A stretch of 64,000 nucleotides of DNA from Fructobacillus parabroussonetiae. GTDB lineage: Bacteria; Bacillota; Bacilli; Lactobacillales; Lactobacillaceae. The stretch covers positions 1-64,000 of the forward strand of contig NZ_JAAMFL010000003.1 in the NCBI RefSeq assembly GCF_018437265.1, read 5' to 3'. The stretch's first letter is position 1, and each line of letters opens with the position of its first letter. Both the position numbers and the translations under genes were made by a program. This document shows positions 36,670-45,399 of the stretch, piece after piece. The notes below the pieces were generated by a model that saw only the letters and a program-made list of their open reading frames with translations, was not told the DNA's origin and did no database searches.

Positions 36670-36938
36670 TGGCTAAGAAATCAAAGATTGCAAAAGCAAA
36701 GCAACGTGAAGCCTTGGTTGCAAAGTACGCTGACAAGCGTGCTGCCTTGAAGGCTGCTGGTGACTACATCGGTTTGGCAAAGTTGCCAAAGGATTCATCA
36801 CCTGTACGTGTTCACAACCGTGACCGCATCGATGGCCGTCCACACGGTTACATGCGTGAATTCGGTTTGTCACGTTTGAACTTCCGCCAATTAGCACACA
36901 AGGGTCAGATTCCTGGTGTTCGCAAGGCTTCTTGGTAA
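36669..36938 (+). CDS. rpsN: 30S ribosomal protein S14, zinc-free long form
   Basis: An 89-aa uS14 of the long, cysteine-free type ([15 protein letters not shown] insertion, then [20 protein letters not shown]). The short zinc form has about 61 residues and two C-x-x-C pairs, which are absent. It is translated right after rpmG and ends at a strong terminator. Confidence 0.96.
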   Translation: MAKKSKIAKAKQREALVAKYADKRAALKAAGDYIGLAKLPKDSSPVRVHNRDRIDGRPHGYMREFGLSRLNFRQLAHKGQIPGVRKASW

Positions 36939-36946
36939 TTTGAATC

Positions 36947-36973
36947 AAAACCACAGCCTTGCTGTGGTTTTTT
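36947..36973 (+). terminator. rpsN terminator
   Basis: Stem AAAACCACAGC/GCTGTGGTTTT with a 3-base loop and T-run. Confidence 0.88.
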
Positions 36974-36983
36974 CTTTACCTTC

Positions 36984-37012
36984 TTGCTTTTCGGCCGTAA
37001 ATCAACTATTAT
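36984..37012 (+). promoter_or_regulatory. rimP-nusA-infB operon promoter
   Basis: TTGCTT, 17-base spacer, TATTAT. Transcription would start near 37019. Confidence 0.6.
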
Positions 37013-37024
37013 AGAGGTAAGTTA

Positions 37025-37073
37025 ATTTACAGTCGTAAATGAGCGGGTCGAGAAACAGACCGGCTCATTTTTT
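37025..37073 (+). promoter_or_regulatory. Attenuator-like leader of the rimP operon
   Basis: About 20 bases after the predicted start a terminator-type hairpin forms: AAATGAGC..GGTC / GACC..GCTCATTT (37037-37070) with T6. It comes before the first gene, so readthrough must be needed. An alternative hairpin ATTTAC-AGTC-GTAAAT (37025-37040) shares the first bases of the terminator stem and could compete with it. Confidence 0.6.
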
Positions 37074-37101
37074 ATGGCAAAGAATAGGAAAGGAAGAGAG
37101 A

Positions 37102-37581
37102 ATGGCGCAAGCAAAGAACCAAGCACTACTTGACCTTATTCAGCCGATTATTGACGAACAGGGCCTATTGTTGTGGGATTTGTCTGTTAAAAACGTTGCT
37201 GGACAAAAGACGGTGGAACTCCTCGTTGATTTGCCAGACCACGATAAGATATCGATGGCGCAAATTACGGAATTTACCCGAGCTGTCAACGAAGCAATTG
37301 ATGAGGCTGCCGTCGACCCAGTTCCCGGCGAATACCTGCTAGACATTGCCTCGCCAGGCCTGGATCGCTCGCTAAACGAGCGCTGGCACTACACTTGGGC
37401 AAAAGAAGAGGGGGAACCAATCACGGTTGCACTCTTTGCTGCAAAAGATGGTCAGAAGAAGTGGACTGGTCGAATCGATCAGCTCGATGATGCTGGCTTG
37501 ACTTTGTCAGTTGATGGAGAAGCCAAGCCTTTCTCCTTTGACGAAATTGCCAAAGCCGTTGTCTCTGTCCAATTTGATTAG
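37102..37581 (+). CDS. rimP: Ribosome maturation factor RimP
   Basis: RimP helps assemble the 30S subunit. ATG 37102 follows AAGGAAGAGAG. The 159-aa product has DLSVKNVAGQKTVELLVDLP, the conserved YLLDIASPGLDRSL near residue 80 and the C-terminal SH3-like barrel (DDAGLTLSVDGEAKPF). It opens the classic rimP-nusA-ylxR-ylxQ-infB-rbfA operon. Confidence 0.95.
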   Translation: MAQAKNQALLDLIQPIIDEQGLLLWDLSVKNVAGQKTVELLVDLPDHDKISMAQITEFTRAVNEAIDEAAVDPVPGEYLLDIASPGLDRSLNERWHYTWAKEEGEPITVALFAAKDGQKKWTGRIDQLDDAGLTLSVDGEAKPFSFDEIAKAVVSVQFD

Positions 37582-37600
37582 TTAACAGTGGAGTAAGTAC

Positions 37601-38776
37601 ATGAGTAAAGAACTAGTACAGGCCTTAGATGCCTTGGAACAAGAGCGTGGAATTGACCGCGCGATCGTTGTTGAAGCCTTGGAAGATGCTCTAAAAGCCG
37701 CTTACAAGAAACAATACAACGCCAATCAAAACGTTGAAGCAACGTTTGATGACAAGAAGGGGAAGATGACCATCAAGCAGGTGAAGACCGTTGTGCTTGA
37801 TGAAGACCTTGTCGACCCCGACACAGAAATTTCTTTGTCCGATGCCTTGGCCATTAACAAGGCTTATGAACCAGGTGACGAAATTCGTTTCGACGTGACG
37901 CCAAAGGACTTTGGCCGTATGGCCGCACAAACGGCTAAGCAAGTTATTGTTCAAAAGATGCGTGAAGCAACACGTCAAGCCGTTTATGATCGTTACAAGG
38001 ATTATGAAGGCGAAATCATCACTGGTGAAGTTGAACGACAGGATAACCGTTTCTTGTACGTGATGTTGCCAGGAAAGCAGGAAGCCGTCATGACTGCCGG
38101 CGACCAAATGCCAACAGAACACTACCGGATGCGCGACCGTATCAAGGTTTTGGTCTCAAAGGTTGATGATTCGTTGAAGGGGCCACAGATTTTTGTATCT
38201 CGTACAGCGCCTGACTTGGTTAAGCGTTTGTTCGAGCAAGAAGTGCCAGAAGTTTACGATGGAACGGTTGAAATTGTTTCTGTTGCTCGTGAAGCTGGTG
38301 ACCGTTCGAAGATTGCCGTTTACACGCACGATTCTGACTTGGATCCCGTTGGGGCACTGGTTGGTCAGCGTGGCGCCCGTGTTCAGTCCGTTGTGACGGA
38401 ACTGGGCGGTGAGCACATGGACATCGTTGAATGGGTGGAAGACGAAGCGCAATACATTGCCAACGCGTTGAATCCAGCCGAAGTGACGGACGTGATTTTC
38501 GATCCTGAAAATGATCAAGCCGTGACGGTGATTGTGCCGGATGACCAATTGTCATTGGCCATTGGTAAGAAGGGGCAAAACGCCCGTTTGGCAGCCCGCT
38601 TGACTGGTGTAAAGATTGATATCAAGCCAGAATCAGAAGCCGCTGACTTGGCTGTTTCCATGGATGAAACAGCTGATGACGCCTTCGACGATGCCGCTAA
38701 TGAAGCAGCCGACACGAACGTTGACGACACTGTTGACGCCATGGTCGATGACGATAGCGAAAACCCTGAAATTTAA
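37601..38776 (+). CDS. nusA: Transcription termination/antitermination factor NusA
   Basis: NusA binds RNA polymerase and nascent RNA. The 391-aa product has the N-terminal polymerase-binding domain, S1 ([18 protein letters not shown] near residue 135) and two KH domains ([15 protein letters not shown], and [18 protein letters not shown]). The last ~40 residues form an Asp/Ala-rich acidic tail ([18 protein letters not shown]) that short Gram-positive NusA proteins usually lack. Located second in its operon. Confidence 0.97.
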   Translation: MSKELVQALDALEQERGIDRAIVVEALEDALKAAYKKQYNANQNVEATFDDKKGKMTIKQVKTVVLDEDLVDPDTEISLSDALAINKAYEPGDEIRFDVTPKDFGRMAAQTAKQVIVQKMREATRQAVYDRYKDYEGEIITGEVERQDNRFLYVMLPGKQEAVMTAGDQMPTEHYRMRDRIKVLVSKVDDSLKGPQIFVSRTAPDLVKRLFEQEVPEVYDGTVEIVSVAREAGDRSKIAVYTHDSDLDPVGALVGQRGARVQSVVTELGGEHMDIVEWVEDEAQYIANALNPAEVTDVIFDPENDQAVTVIVPDDQLSLAIGKKGQNARLAARLTGVKIDIKPESEAADLAVSMDETADDAFDDAANEAADTNVDDTVDAMVDDDSENPEI

Positions 38777-38793
38777 TTTCTTGGAGGTTCCTC

Positions 38794-39096
38794 ATGAAGA
38801 CTCGTAAGATTCCGATGCGTAAAGAGATTGTTTCGGGTGAAATGTACCCGAAAAAAGAACTGGTTCGAGTGGTCAAGAACAAGGAAGGCGAGGTCTTCCT
38901 TGATCCAACTGGGAAGCAAAACGGCCGTGGTGCCTACATTGCCTTGGACCGCGAAGTTGCCAAAGCAGCCCGTGAGAAACGGGTGTTTGAAAAGGCCTTT
39001 TCTCAGCCAATCGATCCCGAATTCTACGAGGAACTATACGCCTTTGTCGATCACCAGCAAGCCCGAAAAGAGCTTTTCGAACATGAACAAGACTAA
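38794..39096 (+). CDS. ylxR: YlxR/RnpM family RNA-binding protein
   Basis: A 100-aa protein of the YlxR (DUF448) family, reported in Bacillus to modulate RNase P. It has RKIPMRKEIVSGEMYPKKEL near the start, then LDPTGKQNGRGAYI (GRGAY motif). The first conserved Cys of many relatives is replaced by Arg/Ile-Val context, so no cysteine is present. Ribosome site TTGGAGG. It overlaps ylxQ by 14 bases. Confidence 0.93.
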   Translation: MKTRKIPMRKEIVSGEMYPKKELVRVVKNKEGEVFLDPTGKQNGRGAYIALDREVAKAAREKRVFEKAFSQPIDPEFYEELYAFVDHQQARKELFEHEQD

Positions 39097-39400
39097 GGAA
39101 ATCACGCAGGTCTTGGGCTTGGCCAGGCGAGCTAACCAGCTCGTTTTAGGTTCCGGGCCGACTTTGAAAGCGATTCAAAACCAGACTGCCAAAGTCGTCT
39201 TTTTCCCAAAAGACGGTGGGGCTAGTCAGCGTAAGAAGTTTTCAGACAAGAGTCAGTTCTATCAAATCGTTTTCGTTGATGCGTTAACGAAGGAAGAAAT
39301 CAGCCAGGCCATCGGGATGAACCGATCGGTGTTGGCGGTTTCTGACACGGGCTTTGCAAAGAAAATTAACCAATTACTTGAAGAAAAGGAGCGGAATTAA
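39083..39400 (+). CDS. ylxQ: YlxQ, L7Ae-family ribosomal-like protein
   Basis: A 105-aa L7Ae/L30e-fold protein thought to bind kink-turn RNA. It starts at ATG 39083 inside the end of ylxR ([20 protein letters not shown]) and contains [11 protein letters not shown] and a final [17 protein letters not shown]. Its stop overlaps the infB start by one base (TAATG). Confidence 0.92.
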   Translation: MNKTKEITQVLGLARRANQLVLGSGPTLKAIQNQTAKVVFFPKDGGASQRKKFSDKSQFYQIVFVDALTKEEISQAIGMNRSVLAVSDTGFAKKINQLLEEKERN

Positions 39401-41835
39401 TGGCAGAAGAAAAGAAATTCTCCGGCTCAAACCGAAAAACCCGCAAAATGGCCGTACCAGAGCGTAAGGAGCTTCCAGCATCCCAGCGTCGGCACGCCGC
39501 CAAATTATCAGACGGGGCAGCCAAGCCTGCAAGTCCTAGCCGCCCACGTCCAAAGACCAATGGTCCACGGAATGAGCAAAGCGGACAAAACCGCAATTCG
39601 AACCGTCCGTCACAAGGTGGTTCACGTCGTCCAAATAACCGGTCAAACAATTCAACTGGCCGTCCAATGATTCGTGAAAAGAAGTCATGGTCGACAAAGC
39701 CTCGTGAGGGTCAAGTGAACTATTCTGCCCAAAAAGACGATTCTTTGAAGGAATACGTTGCGCAGAATAACAAGGCCAAGCAAGAAGCGCAAAAGGCAGC
39801 GGAAAAGAAGGCTGCTAAGCCAGCAAAGAAGGCGGCACAACCAGCCGCTGCGGCAAGTGCCGCAAAGCCAGCCGCTAATGGCGCTGGCCGTTTCGGTGGT
39901 TCATTGGCCTCTGGTAATAACTCGGCTCGTAACAACAGCCGGAAGCGCAACACCAACGGTACTGGTCAGCAAACGCCTCGTCGTAATGACAAGCCACATG
40001 GTTCAAAGAAGGCTCGCCGTATTGCGGCAAAGCAAGCGCCTAAGAAGCAACCAACGGTCCGTAAGGAACAGCCATTACCAAAAGTTTTGGAGTATAAGGT
40101 TGGCATGAACGTGCAGGACTTGTCAAAGCTCTTGCACCGTGACACGGCTGAAATTATTAAGAAGTTGTTCCTGCTTGGAATCGTCACGAACCAGAACCAA
40201 TCATTGGATGAAGATACCATTGAAATTCTGGCTGCCGATTATGGTATTGAAGCCAAGCAAAAGGAAGAAGAAGACTTGGCCGACATCGACCGTTTCTTCG
40301 ATGAAGAAACCGTCAACGAAGAAGACTTGGAGCCTCGTGCACCAGTCGTTACCATCATGGGACACGTCGATCACGGTAAGACGACTTTGCTTGATTACTT
40401 GCGTAAGACAAACGTGACCGAAGGCGAAGCCGGTGGTATCACGCAGCACATCGGTGCCTACCAGGCCCGTTTGGATGGCCGCTTGATTACCTTCTTGGAT
40501 ACACCAGGTCACGCGGCCTTTACAGAAATGCGTGCTCGTGGTGCTAACGTGACGGATATCACGGTCTTGGTTGTGGCTGCCGATGACGGTGTACAACCAC
40601 AGACGATTGAAGCCATTAACCACGCCAAGGCTGCTGGAACGCCAGTTATCGTTGCTGTGAACAAGATTGATAAAGAAGGGGCCAACCCTGAACAGGTCAT
40701 GAACCAATTGATGGCCTACGATCTCGTTCCTGAAGAATACGGTGGCTCAACGATCTTTGTTAAGATTTCTGCCAAGCTTGGTCAAAACGTTGACCAGTTG
40801 CTTGAAATGATCTTGCTTGAAGCCGACGTTTTGGAGTTGAAGGCAGATCCAAAGGTTCCTGCCCGCGGTTCTGTGATCGAAGCTCGTTTGGATAAGGGAC
40901 GTGGTCCTGTTTCCACTGTTTTGGTTCAACAAGGTACTTTGCACGTTGGGGATCCCGTCGTTGTTGGAAACACATACGGCCGTATCCGTACGATGCAAAA
41001 CGAAAATGGTCAAGACCTTGACGAAGCGAAACCAGCAACGCCTGTTCAAATCACTGGTTTGAACGAAGTGCCTTCTGCCGGTGATCGTTTCGTGGTCATG
41101 GCAGATGAAAAGTCCGCTCGTGCCGCTGGTGAAGAACGTGCCAAGCGTGCTCGCGAAGAAGTTCGCAACTCATCTTCTGTCGTTACCTTGGATACGCTCT
41201 TTAACACGATGGCTGAAAAGGCCATGAAGACGGTTCCCGTCGTTGTCAAAGCCGATGTACAAGGTTCTGTTGAAGCCCTTGTTGGTTCGTTGAAGAAGAT
41301 CGAAGTCGATGGTGTGAAGGTGGATGTTGTCCACGCGGCCGTTGGTGCGATTAACGAATCCGACGTGTCACTGGCTGAAGCTTCTGGTGCCTTGATCCTT
41401 GGATTTAACGTGCGTCCAACGCCGTTTGCAAAGAACCAAGCCTCTGCCGACCACATTGACATGCGTTTCTACTCGGTCATCTATGATGCTATCGATGATG
41501 TGACGGCAGCCATGAAGGGTCAACTCGAACCAGTTTATGAAGAACGTGTAATTGGTCAAATCGTTGTTAAAGAACTCTTCAAGTTCTCTAAGGTTGGAAC
41601 GATTGCCGGTGCCACTGTTGAAGAAGGTAAGATTACGAAGGATTCGAAGGTTCGAATCGTCCGTGATGGTACGGTGATCTTTGATGGTGAATTAGCTTCC
41701 TTGCAGCGCGGTAAAGATGCTGTTAACGAAGTGAAGTTCGGTTACGACTTTGGATTTACGGTCAACAAGTTTAACGATATTAAGCCTGGTGATGAGGTCG
41801 AAGCCTACATCATGGAAGAAGTTAAGCCAAAGTAA
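39400..41835 (+). CDS. infB: Translation initiation factor IF-2
   Basis: IF-2 places initiator tRNA on the 30S subunit. The 811-aa product starts with about 220 residues of low-complexity Ala/Lys/Arg/Asn/Pro sequence. It then has the IF2N domain, the GTPase domain ([12 protein letters not shown] near residue 325, [12 protein letters not shown]) and C-terminal domains with [10 protein letters not shown]. Ribosome site AAGGAG. Expected operon position before rbfA. Confidence 0.98.
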   Translation: MAEEKKFSGSNRKTRKMAVPERKELPASQRRHAAKLSDGAAKPASPSRPRPKTNGPRNEQSGQNRNSNRPSQGGSRRPNNRSNNSTGRPMIREKKSWSTKPREGQVNYSAQKDDSLKEYVAQNNKAKQEAQKAAEKKAAKPAKKAAQPAAAASAAKPAANGAGRFGGSLASGNNSARNNSRKRNTNGTGQQTPRRNDKPHGSKKARRIAAKQAPKKQPTVRKEQPLPKVLEYKVGMNVQDLSKLLHRDTAEIIKKLFLLGIVTNQNQSLDEDTIEILAADYGIEAKQKEEEDLADIDRFFDEETVNEEDLEPRAPVVTIMGHVDHGKTTLLDYLRKTNVTEGEAGGITQHIGAYQARLDGRLITFLDTPGHAAFTEMRARGANVTDITVLVVAADDGVQPQTIEAINHAKAAGTPVIVAVNKIDKEGANPEQVMNQLMAYDLVPEEYGGSTIFVKISAKLGQNVDQLLEMILLEADVLELKADPKVPARGSVIEARLDKGRGPVSTVLVQQGTLHVGDPVVVGNTYGRIRTMQNENGQDLDEAKPATPVQITGLNEVPSAGDRFVVMADEKSARAAGEERAKRAREEVRNSSSVVTLDTLFNTMAEKAMKTVPVVVKADVQGSVEALVGSLKKIEVDGVKVDVVHAAVGAINESDVSLAEASGALILGFNVRPTPFAKNQASADHIDMRFYSVIYDAIDDVTAAMKGQLEPVYEERVIGQIVVKELFKFSKVGTIAGATVEEGKITKDSKVRIVRDGTVIFDGELASLQRGKDAVNEVKFGYDFGFTVNKFNDIKPGDEVEAYIMEEVKPK

Positions 41836-41854
41836 AGTCCATAAGGAGGTCGCG

Positions 41855-42214
41855 ATGGCAAATGCACAACGCGCTGGGCGTCTAGCTCAGGAAATTCAAA
41901 AAGATATGTCAGACTTGCTTTTGAAGCGGGTGAACGACCCACGGGTCCAAGATGTCACGGTGACTTCCGTTGATGTTTCTGGTGACCTGCAGATCGCCAC
42001 GATTTACTATTCAATTCTGTCAGACTTTGCCTCTGATCGGAAGAAGGCACAAGCGGGACTTGAAGCTGCGTCGGGCTTAATCCGTCGCGAATTAGGGGCT
42101 CGTTTGACCGTCTATAAAATTCCAGAAATCCACTTTGTCTTGGATAATTCCATCCAGTACGGTGATCACATTGAATCGTTGATTCGTGATTTACACCGAC
42201 AAGAAGGCAAGTAG
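41855..42214 (+). CDS. rbfA: Ribosome-binding factor A
   Basis: A 119-aa KH-fold factor for 30S maturation and cold growth. ATG 41855 follows TAAGGAGG. It has RAGRLAQEIQKDMSDLLLKRVNDPRV and ends PEIHFVLDNSIQYGDHIESLI in register with the family (each named here in parts). Last gene of the operon before a terminator. Confidence 0.95.
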   Translation: MANAQRAGRLAQEIQKDMSDLLLKRVNDPRVQDVTVTSVDVSGDLQIATIYYSILSDFASDRKKAQAGLEAASGLIRRELGARLTVYKIPEIHFVLDNSIQYGDHIESLIRDLHRQEGK

Positions 42215-42243
42215 AAAAAGAAGAGCCGAAAGGCTCTTTTTTT
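42215..42243 (+). terminator. rimP-rbfA operon terminator
   Basis: AAGAGCC-GAAA-GGCTCTT with upstream A-run and T7. Confidence 0.88.
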
Positions 42244-42358
42244 GTATTTTTTTAATCTAATCATGCTAAAACTCATTTTTCTTTCATAAAAGTCTTTTCA
42301 TTAACGATAAAATAAGCTACACTATCAATAAGAAATAAGCAAAGAAAGTGTGATTTTT

Positions 42359-43549
42359 ATGAGCCAAGACATCCCGACTTTAAATTCCGAAGTAACCGCC
42401 ATCCCAACCGATAAGATTTTGGGCTTTCAGGCAAGTATTCAAGGCGTGGATGATTTGGTCTTCTTGACCTTTGGGGAACCTGGCTTTGATGCACCAAAAG
42501 TGGTGAAGGAAGCCACCATTCGTGGCATTCAAGAAAATCACTCACACTATGGGCATTCGCAAGGAAATCCTGAGTTACGCCAGGCGGTTATTGACTACAT
42601 GCAGGATCGTTACGGCTTGACCCAGTATCCATCGATTGACCAAGTGGTGATAACGGCTGGCGTATCGGAAGCGATGTATGCCATTTTTAAAACCTTGCTT
42701 TCAACTGGTGATGGGATTCTTGTGCCAGATCCGGCTTACGGATCCTACTTCTCTTCCATTGCCCTGGCCAATGCGCAGGCGATTCCAGTCGATACATCAA
42801 CGACTGGTTTCAAATTAACGCCGGAACTTGTGGCCAAAACTGTGGCTGAAGCGACTGTTCCAGTCAAGGCAGTCCTCTTTAACTACCCAAGTAACCCAAC
42901 GGGTGTTACCTACAGTAAAGAGGAGTTAGCGGAATTGGCCAAGGCCTTTGAAGCGGCCGGTGTTTGGGTGATTTCGGATGAGATTTACTCTGAATTGACC
43001 TATGGTCAAGAACACCATTCCATCGGTGAAATGATTCCGGATCGCGCCATTGTCGTCAACGGCCTGTCCAAGTCCCATGCAATGACTGGCTACCGGGTTG
43101 GTTTCATTTTAGCGCCGAAGGCAGTGGCCGCCGAATTAAAGAAGGTGCACGCCTCCTTGATTTACTCGATTCCGACCTTTGTTTACGACGGTGCCTTGGC
43201 AGCGCTACAGATGCCAAAGGAAGACCTCCAGCCAATGCTTTCGACTTATCAGGTTCGTCGGGACATGGCCGTTGAGCTTCTGCGCTCATTGGACTTTGAT
43301 GTTTTGTCACCGGACGGGGCCTTTTATATCTTTGCTAAGTTGCCAGAAGATATCGAGGAAGATGGCTGGACTTTTGCAGAAAAGTTAGCCAAGGATGGAA
43401 AAGTCGGCGTGATTCCTGGTGAAGCCTTTTCACAATTCGAAGGGGCAAAGGACTATATCCGACTTTCCTATGCTGGGGATACTGAACAATTGAAGGAAGG
43501 TTTGTCCCGTATCAAAGCATACATTGAAAAGCGCCGGGCAAACCGGTAA
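42359..43549 (+). CDS. PLP-dependent class I/II aminotransferase
   Basis: A 396-aa fold-type I aminotransferase. The PLP lysine is in VNGLSKSHAMTGYRVGF near residue 238, preceded by NYPSNPTG and SDEIYSELTY. It most resembles the aromatic/aspartate AT group (PatA/AraT-like) of lactic acid bacteria, acting in amino-acid breakdown or lysine-pathway N-acetyl-diaminopimelate transamination; the substrate is not decided by sequence. Monocistronic between two terminators. Confidence 0.9.
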   Translation: MSQDIPTLNSEVTAIPTDKILGFQASIQGVDDLVFLTFGEPGFDAPKVVKEATIRGIQENHSHYGHSQGNPELRQAVIDYMQDRYGLTQYPSIDQVVITAGVSEAMYAIFKTLLSTGDGILVPDPAYGSYFSSIALANAQAIPVDTSTTGFKLTPELVAKTVAEATVPVKAVLFNYPSNPTGVTYSKEELAELAKAFEAAGVWVISDEIYSELTYGQEHHSIGEMIPDRAIVVNGLSKSHAMTGYRVGFILAPKAVAAELKKVHASLIYSIPTFVYDGALAALQMPKEDLQPMLSTYQVRRDMAVELLRSLDFDVLSPDGAFYIFAKLPEDIEEDGWTFAEKLAKDGKVGVIPGEAFSQFEGAKDYIRLSYAGDTEQLKEGLSRIKAYIEKRRANR

Positions 43550-43552
43550 AAT

Positions 43553-43590
43553 AAAAGCCGACGATTTCACTTTGAATGACCGGCTTTTTT
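43553..43590 (+). terminator. Aminotransferase terminator
   Basis: AAAAGCCG / CGGCTTTT with a 20-base loop and T-run. Confidence 0.7.
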
Positions 43591-43608
43591 GCTGGAATGG
43601 AGAATGGC

Positions 43609-44523
43609 ATGGCCAAGCAGGCGAGTAATTTATCTGGATTGTTAGTAGTCAATAAGCCCAAAAAGATGACCTCATTTGGCGTAGTCGCTCGACTCCGACG
43701 GATTTCTGGTCAAAAAAAGATTGGCCACGCTGGCACCCTCGATCCAAACGTGGATGGCGTTTTGGTGGTCGCCTTAGGAAAGGCAACGAAGCTGATTGAC
43801 CTCTTGCAGACTCGGCCAAAAACCTATCGGGGGACGGTCACCTTTGGGTATGCAACGGAGAGTCAGGATGCCGATGGGGCGGTGGTGGAAGAAAAGCCAC
43901 TGACGGAAGCATTGGATGAAGACAAGCTGCAGGCCGCCTTTTCTGCCTTAGAGGGCGATATTGTCCAGGTTCCACCCATTTATTCCGCTGTCAAAGTCAA
44001 TGGGAAGCGACTTTATGAATACGCCCGTGCGGGGGAAGAGGTGACATTGCCGAAGCGGTCGGCAACGATTTACCGCTTTCGACCTAGCTCAAGGCTTCGT
44101 TGGGTGGAAGGAAAGCCCTACCAGTCAATCGACTTTGAAGCCACGGTGTCAAAGGGAACCTATATTCGAACCTTGGCCTATGACCTTGGTCAGTCCCTTG
44201 GCCTGCCAGCAACAATGACGAAGTTAACCCGAACTTCTGGTTCTGGCTTTGATTTATCGGAGGCCACGGACTTGGATGACTTGATGGCCTTGACGGAAGA
44301 AAGCATTGTGAGAAAGGTGAAGCCAATTGCTTCTGTTTTAACTTATGAACGGAAAGATTTGACGGATGAGGAGTACTTTGCCGTCAAGAACGGGCAAAAA
44401 ATTCAATCTTGGGCGAAAAATAATGATGGTTTCTATCAACTTTATTATCACAATCAATTAATTGCGGTATACGCCTATTCGGAGGATGAGCAGCTGTGGC
44501 GTTCTCGGTATTTCTTTGCATAA
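43609..44523 (+). CDS. truB: tRNA pseudouridine(55) synthase
   Basis: TruB makes pseudouridine-55 in the T-loop of tRNAs. ATG 43609 follows GGAG; ATGs just upstream overlap the ribosome site or terminator. The 304-aa product has LLVVNKPKKMTSFGVV, catalytic GTLDPNVDGVLVVALG (Asp near residue 47; Val replaces the more common Leu-Ala context), and RLYEYARAGEEV. The C-terminal PUA-like part is short. In many relatives truB lies directly by ribF; here the adhesin gene separates them. Confidence 0.95.
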   Translation: MAKQASNLSGLLVVNKPKKMTSFGVVARLRRISGQKKIGHAGTLDPNVDGVLVVALGKATKLIDLLQTRPKTYRGTVTFGYATESQDADGAVVEEKPLTEALDEDKLQAAFSALEGDIVQVPPIYSAVKVNGKRLYEYARAGEEVTLPKRSATIYRFRPSSRLRWVEGKPYQSIDFEATVSKGTYIRTLAYDLGQSLGLPATMTKLTRTSGSGFDLSEATDLDDLMALTEESIVRKVKPIASVLTYERKDLTDEEYFAVKNGQKIQSWAKNNDGFYQLYYHNQLIAVYAYSEDEQLWRSRYFFA

Positions 44524-44537
44524 TTTGTTTAATAACT

Positions 44538-44578
44538 AAAAAAAGTACTGGAAGTTGTGATACTTCCAGTACTTTTTT
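44538..44578 (+). terminator. truB terminator
   Basis: A long perfect stem AAAAAAGTACTGGAAG / CTTCCAGTACTTTTTT with an 8-base loop. Confidence 0.93.
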
Positions 44579-44603
44579 GTATATTTGAAACAAATGAAAT
44601 AGT

Positions 44604-44633
44604 TTGATAAAACCGAAAGGACTGCGTTACACT
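44604..44633 (+). promoter_or_regulatory. Adhesin promoter
   Basis: TTGATA, 18-base spacer, TACACT. About 50 bases before the adhesin start. Confidence 0.5.
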
Positions 44634-44682
44634 TTGGGGAGTACTTGATATTTCACGTTTAGAGTCAAATGAGGGAGAGCTT

Positions 44683-45399
44683 ATGCAGTTTAATCGGAAT
44701 CAGCTGGCACTTGAGAATAAACGAATGAAAATGAAGAAGGTTAAAAAGCAGTGGGTCGTGACCTCCTTGGCCTCTTTTGCCCTGCTTTTTGGCGCTCAGG
44801 CGACCGTTTCGAATGCATTACCAAATGGTCAGGCAAAGGCCGATACGGGGACGGATTCGTCAACTAATTCAAACGATACAGCCGGTAACGACACCCCAGA
44901 TAATTTACCAGCCCAAGGGACAAGTAAAACGGCAATTGAGCTACCCGGTGGTTTGGCTGATGGAACTTACACCTATCGTAATCCTCGAGGGTTGGATAAG
45001 AGCCTGTTCACGTTGACGATGAGTCAGACTGTTAACATTAATGTAGATGGGCAAATCTATAAACAACCACTTTATACTCAGGCAACCATCACACGAACGC
45101 TAACCGTTAAGGATGGCCAGGCTTCCTGGACCTTCGATCAGCCTGATAAATCAGACGGTTCTGGCCAGGTTTATGGTCATCATGCTGGCTGGGTAGGAAG
45201 TAGTAACACGGCCATTCAGTTCTTTGCCTCTTCCATTAACTATCCATCCGATGATCAGGCATACCCAGTTGTGACTCGCTTGTCGGAATTAAAAAGTGAT
45301 AAGCTTTCCTTTGATTCCTTTACCGCAACGGAAGATGGGCAGGAAATTCCTGACGGAACCTATGAAGCCCACAAAAATGATCAGCTTTTTGGCATTTAG
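44683..45399 (+). CDS. Truncated N-terminal part of a Mub-type adhesin
   Basis: A 238-aa product beginning behind GAGGGAGAGC. It has a long secretion signal with a basic start and KKQWVVTSLASFALLFGAQ, similar to the KxYKxGKxW signal type of big lactobacillus adhesins, with likely cleavage after AKA near residue 52. A Ser/Thr/Asn/Asp-rich linker and a beta-rich domain follow. The frame ends at TAG 45397 after NDQLFGI, but the same frame continues without another stop to 48585. This is therefore the front of one broken 1300-codon gene. If made, the product would be secreted without an anchor. Confidence 0.8.
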   Translation: MQFNRNQLALENKRMKMKKVKKQWVVTSLASFALLFGAQATVSNALPNGQAKADTGTDSSTNSNDTAGNDTPDNLPAQGTSKTAIELPGGLADGTYTYRNPRGLDKSLFTLTMSQTVNINVDGQIYKQPLYTQATITRTLTVKDGQASWTFDQPDKSDGSGQVYGHHAGWVGSSNTAIQFFASSINYPSDDQAYPVVTRLSELKSDKLSFDSFTATEDGQEIPDGTYEAHKNDQLFGI

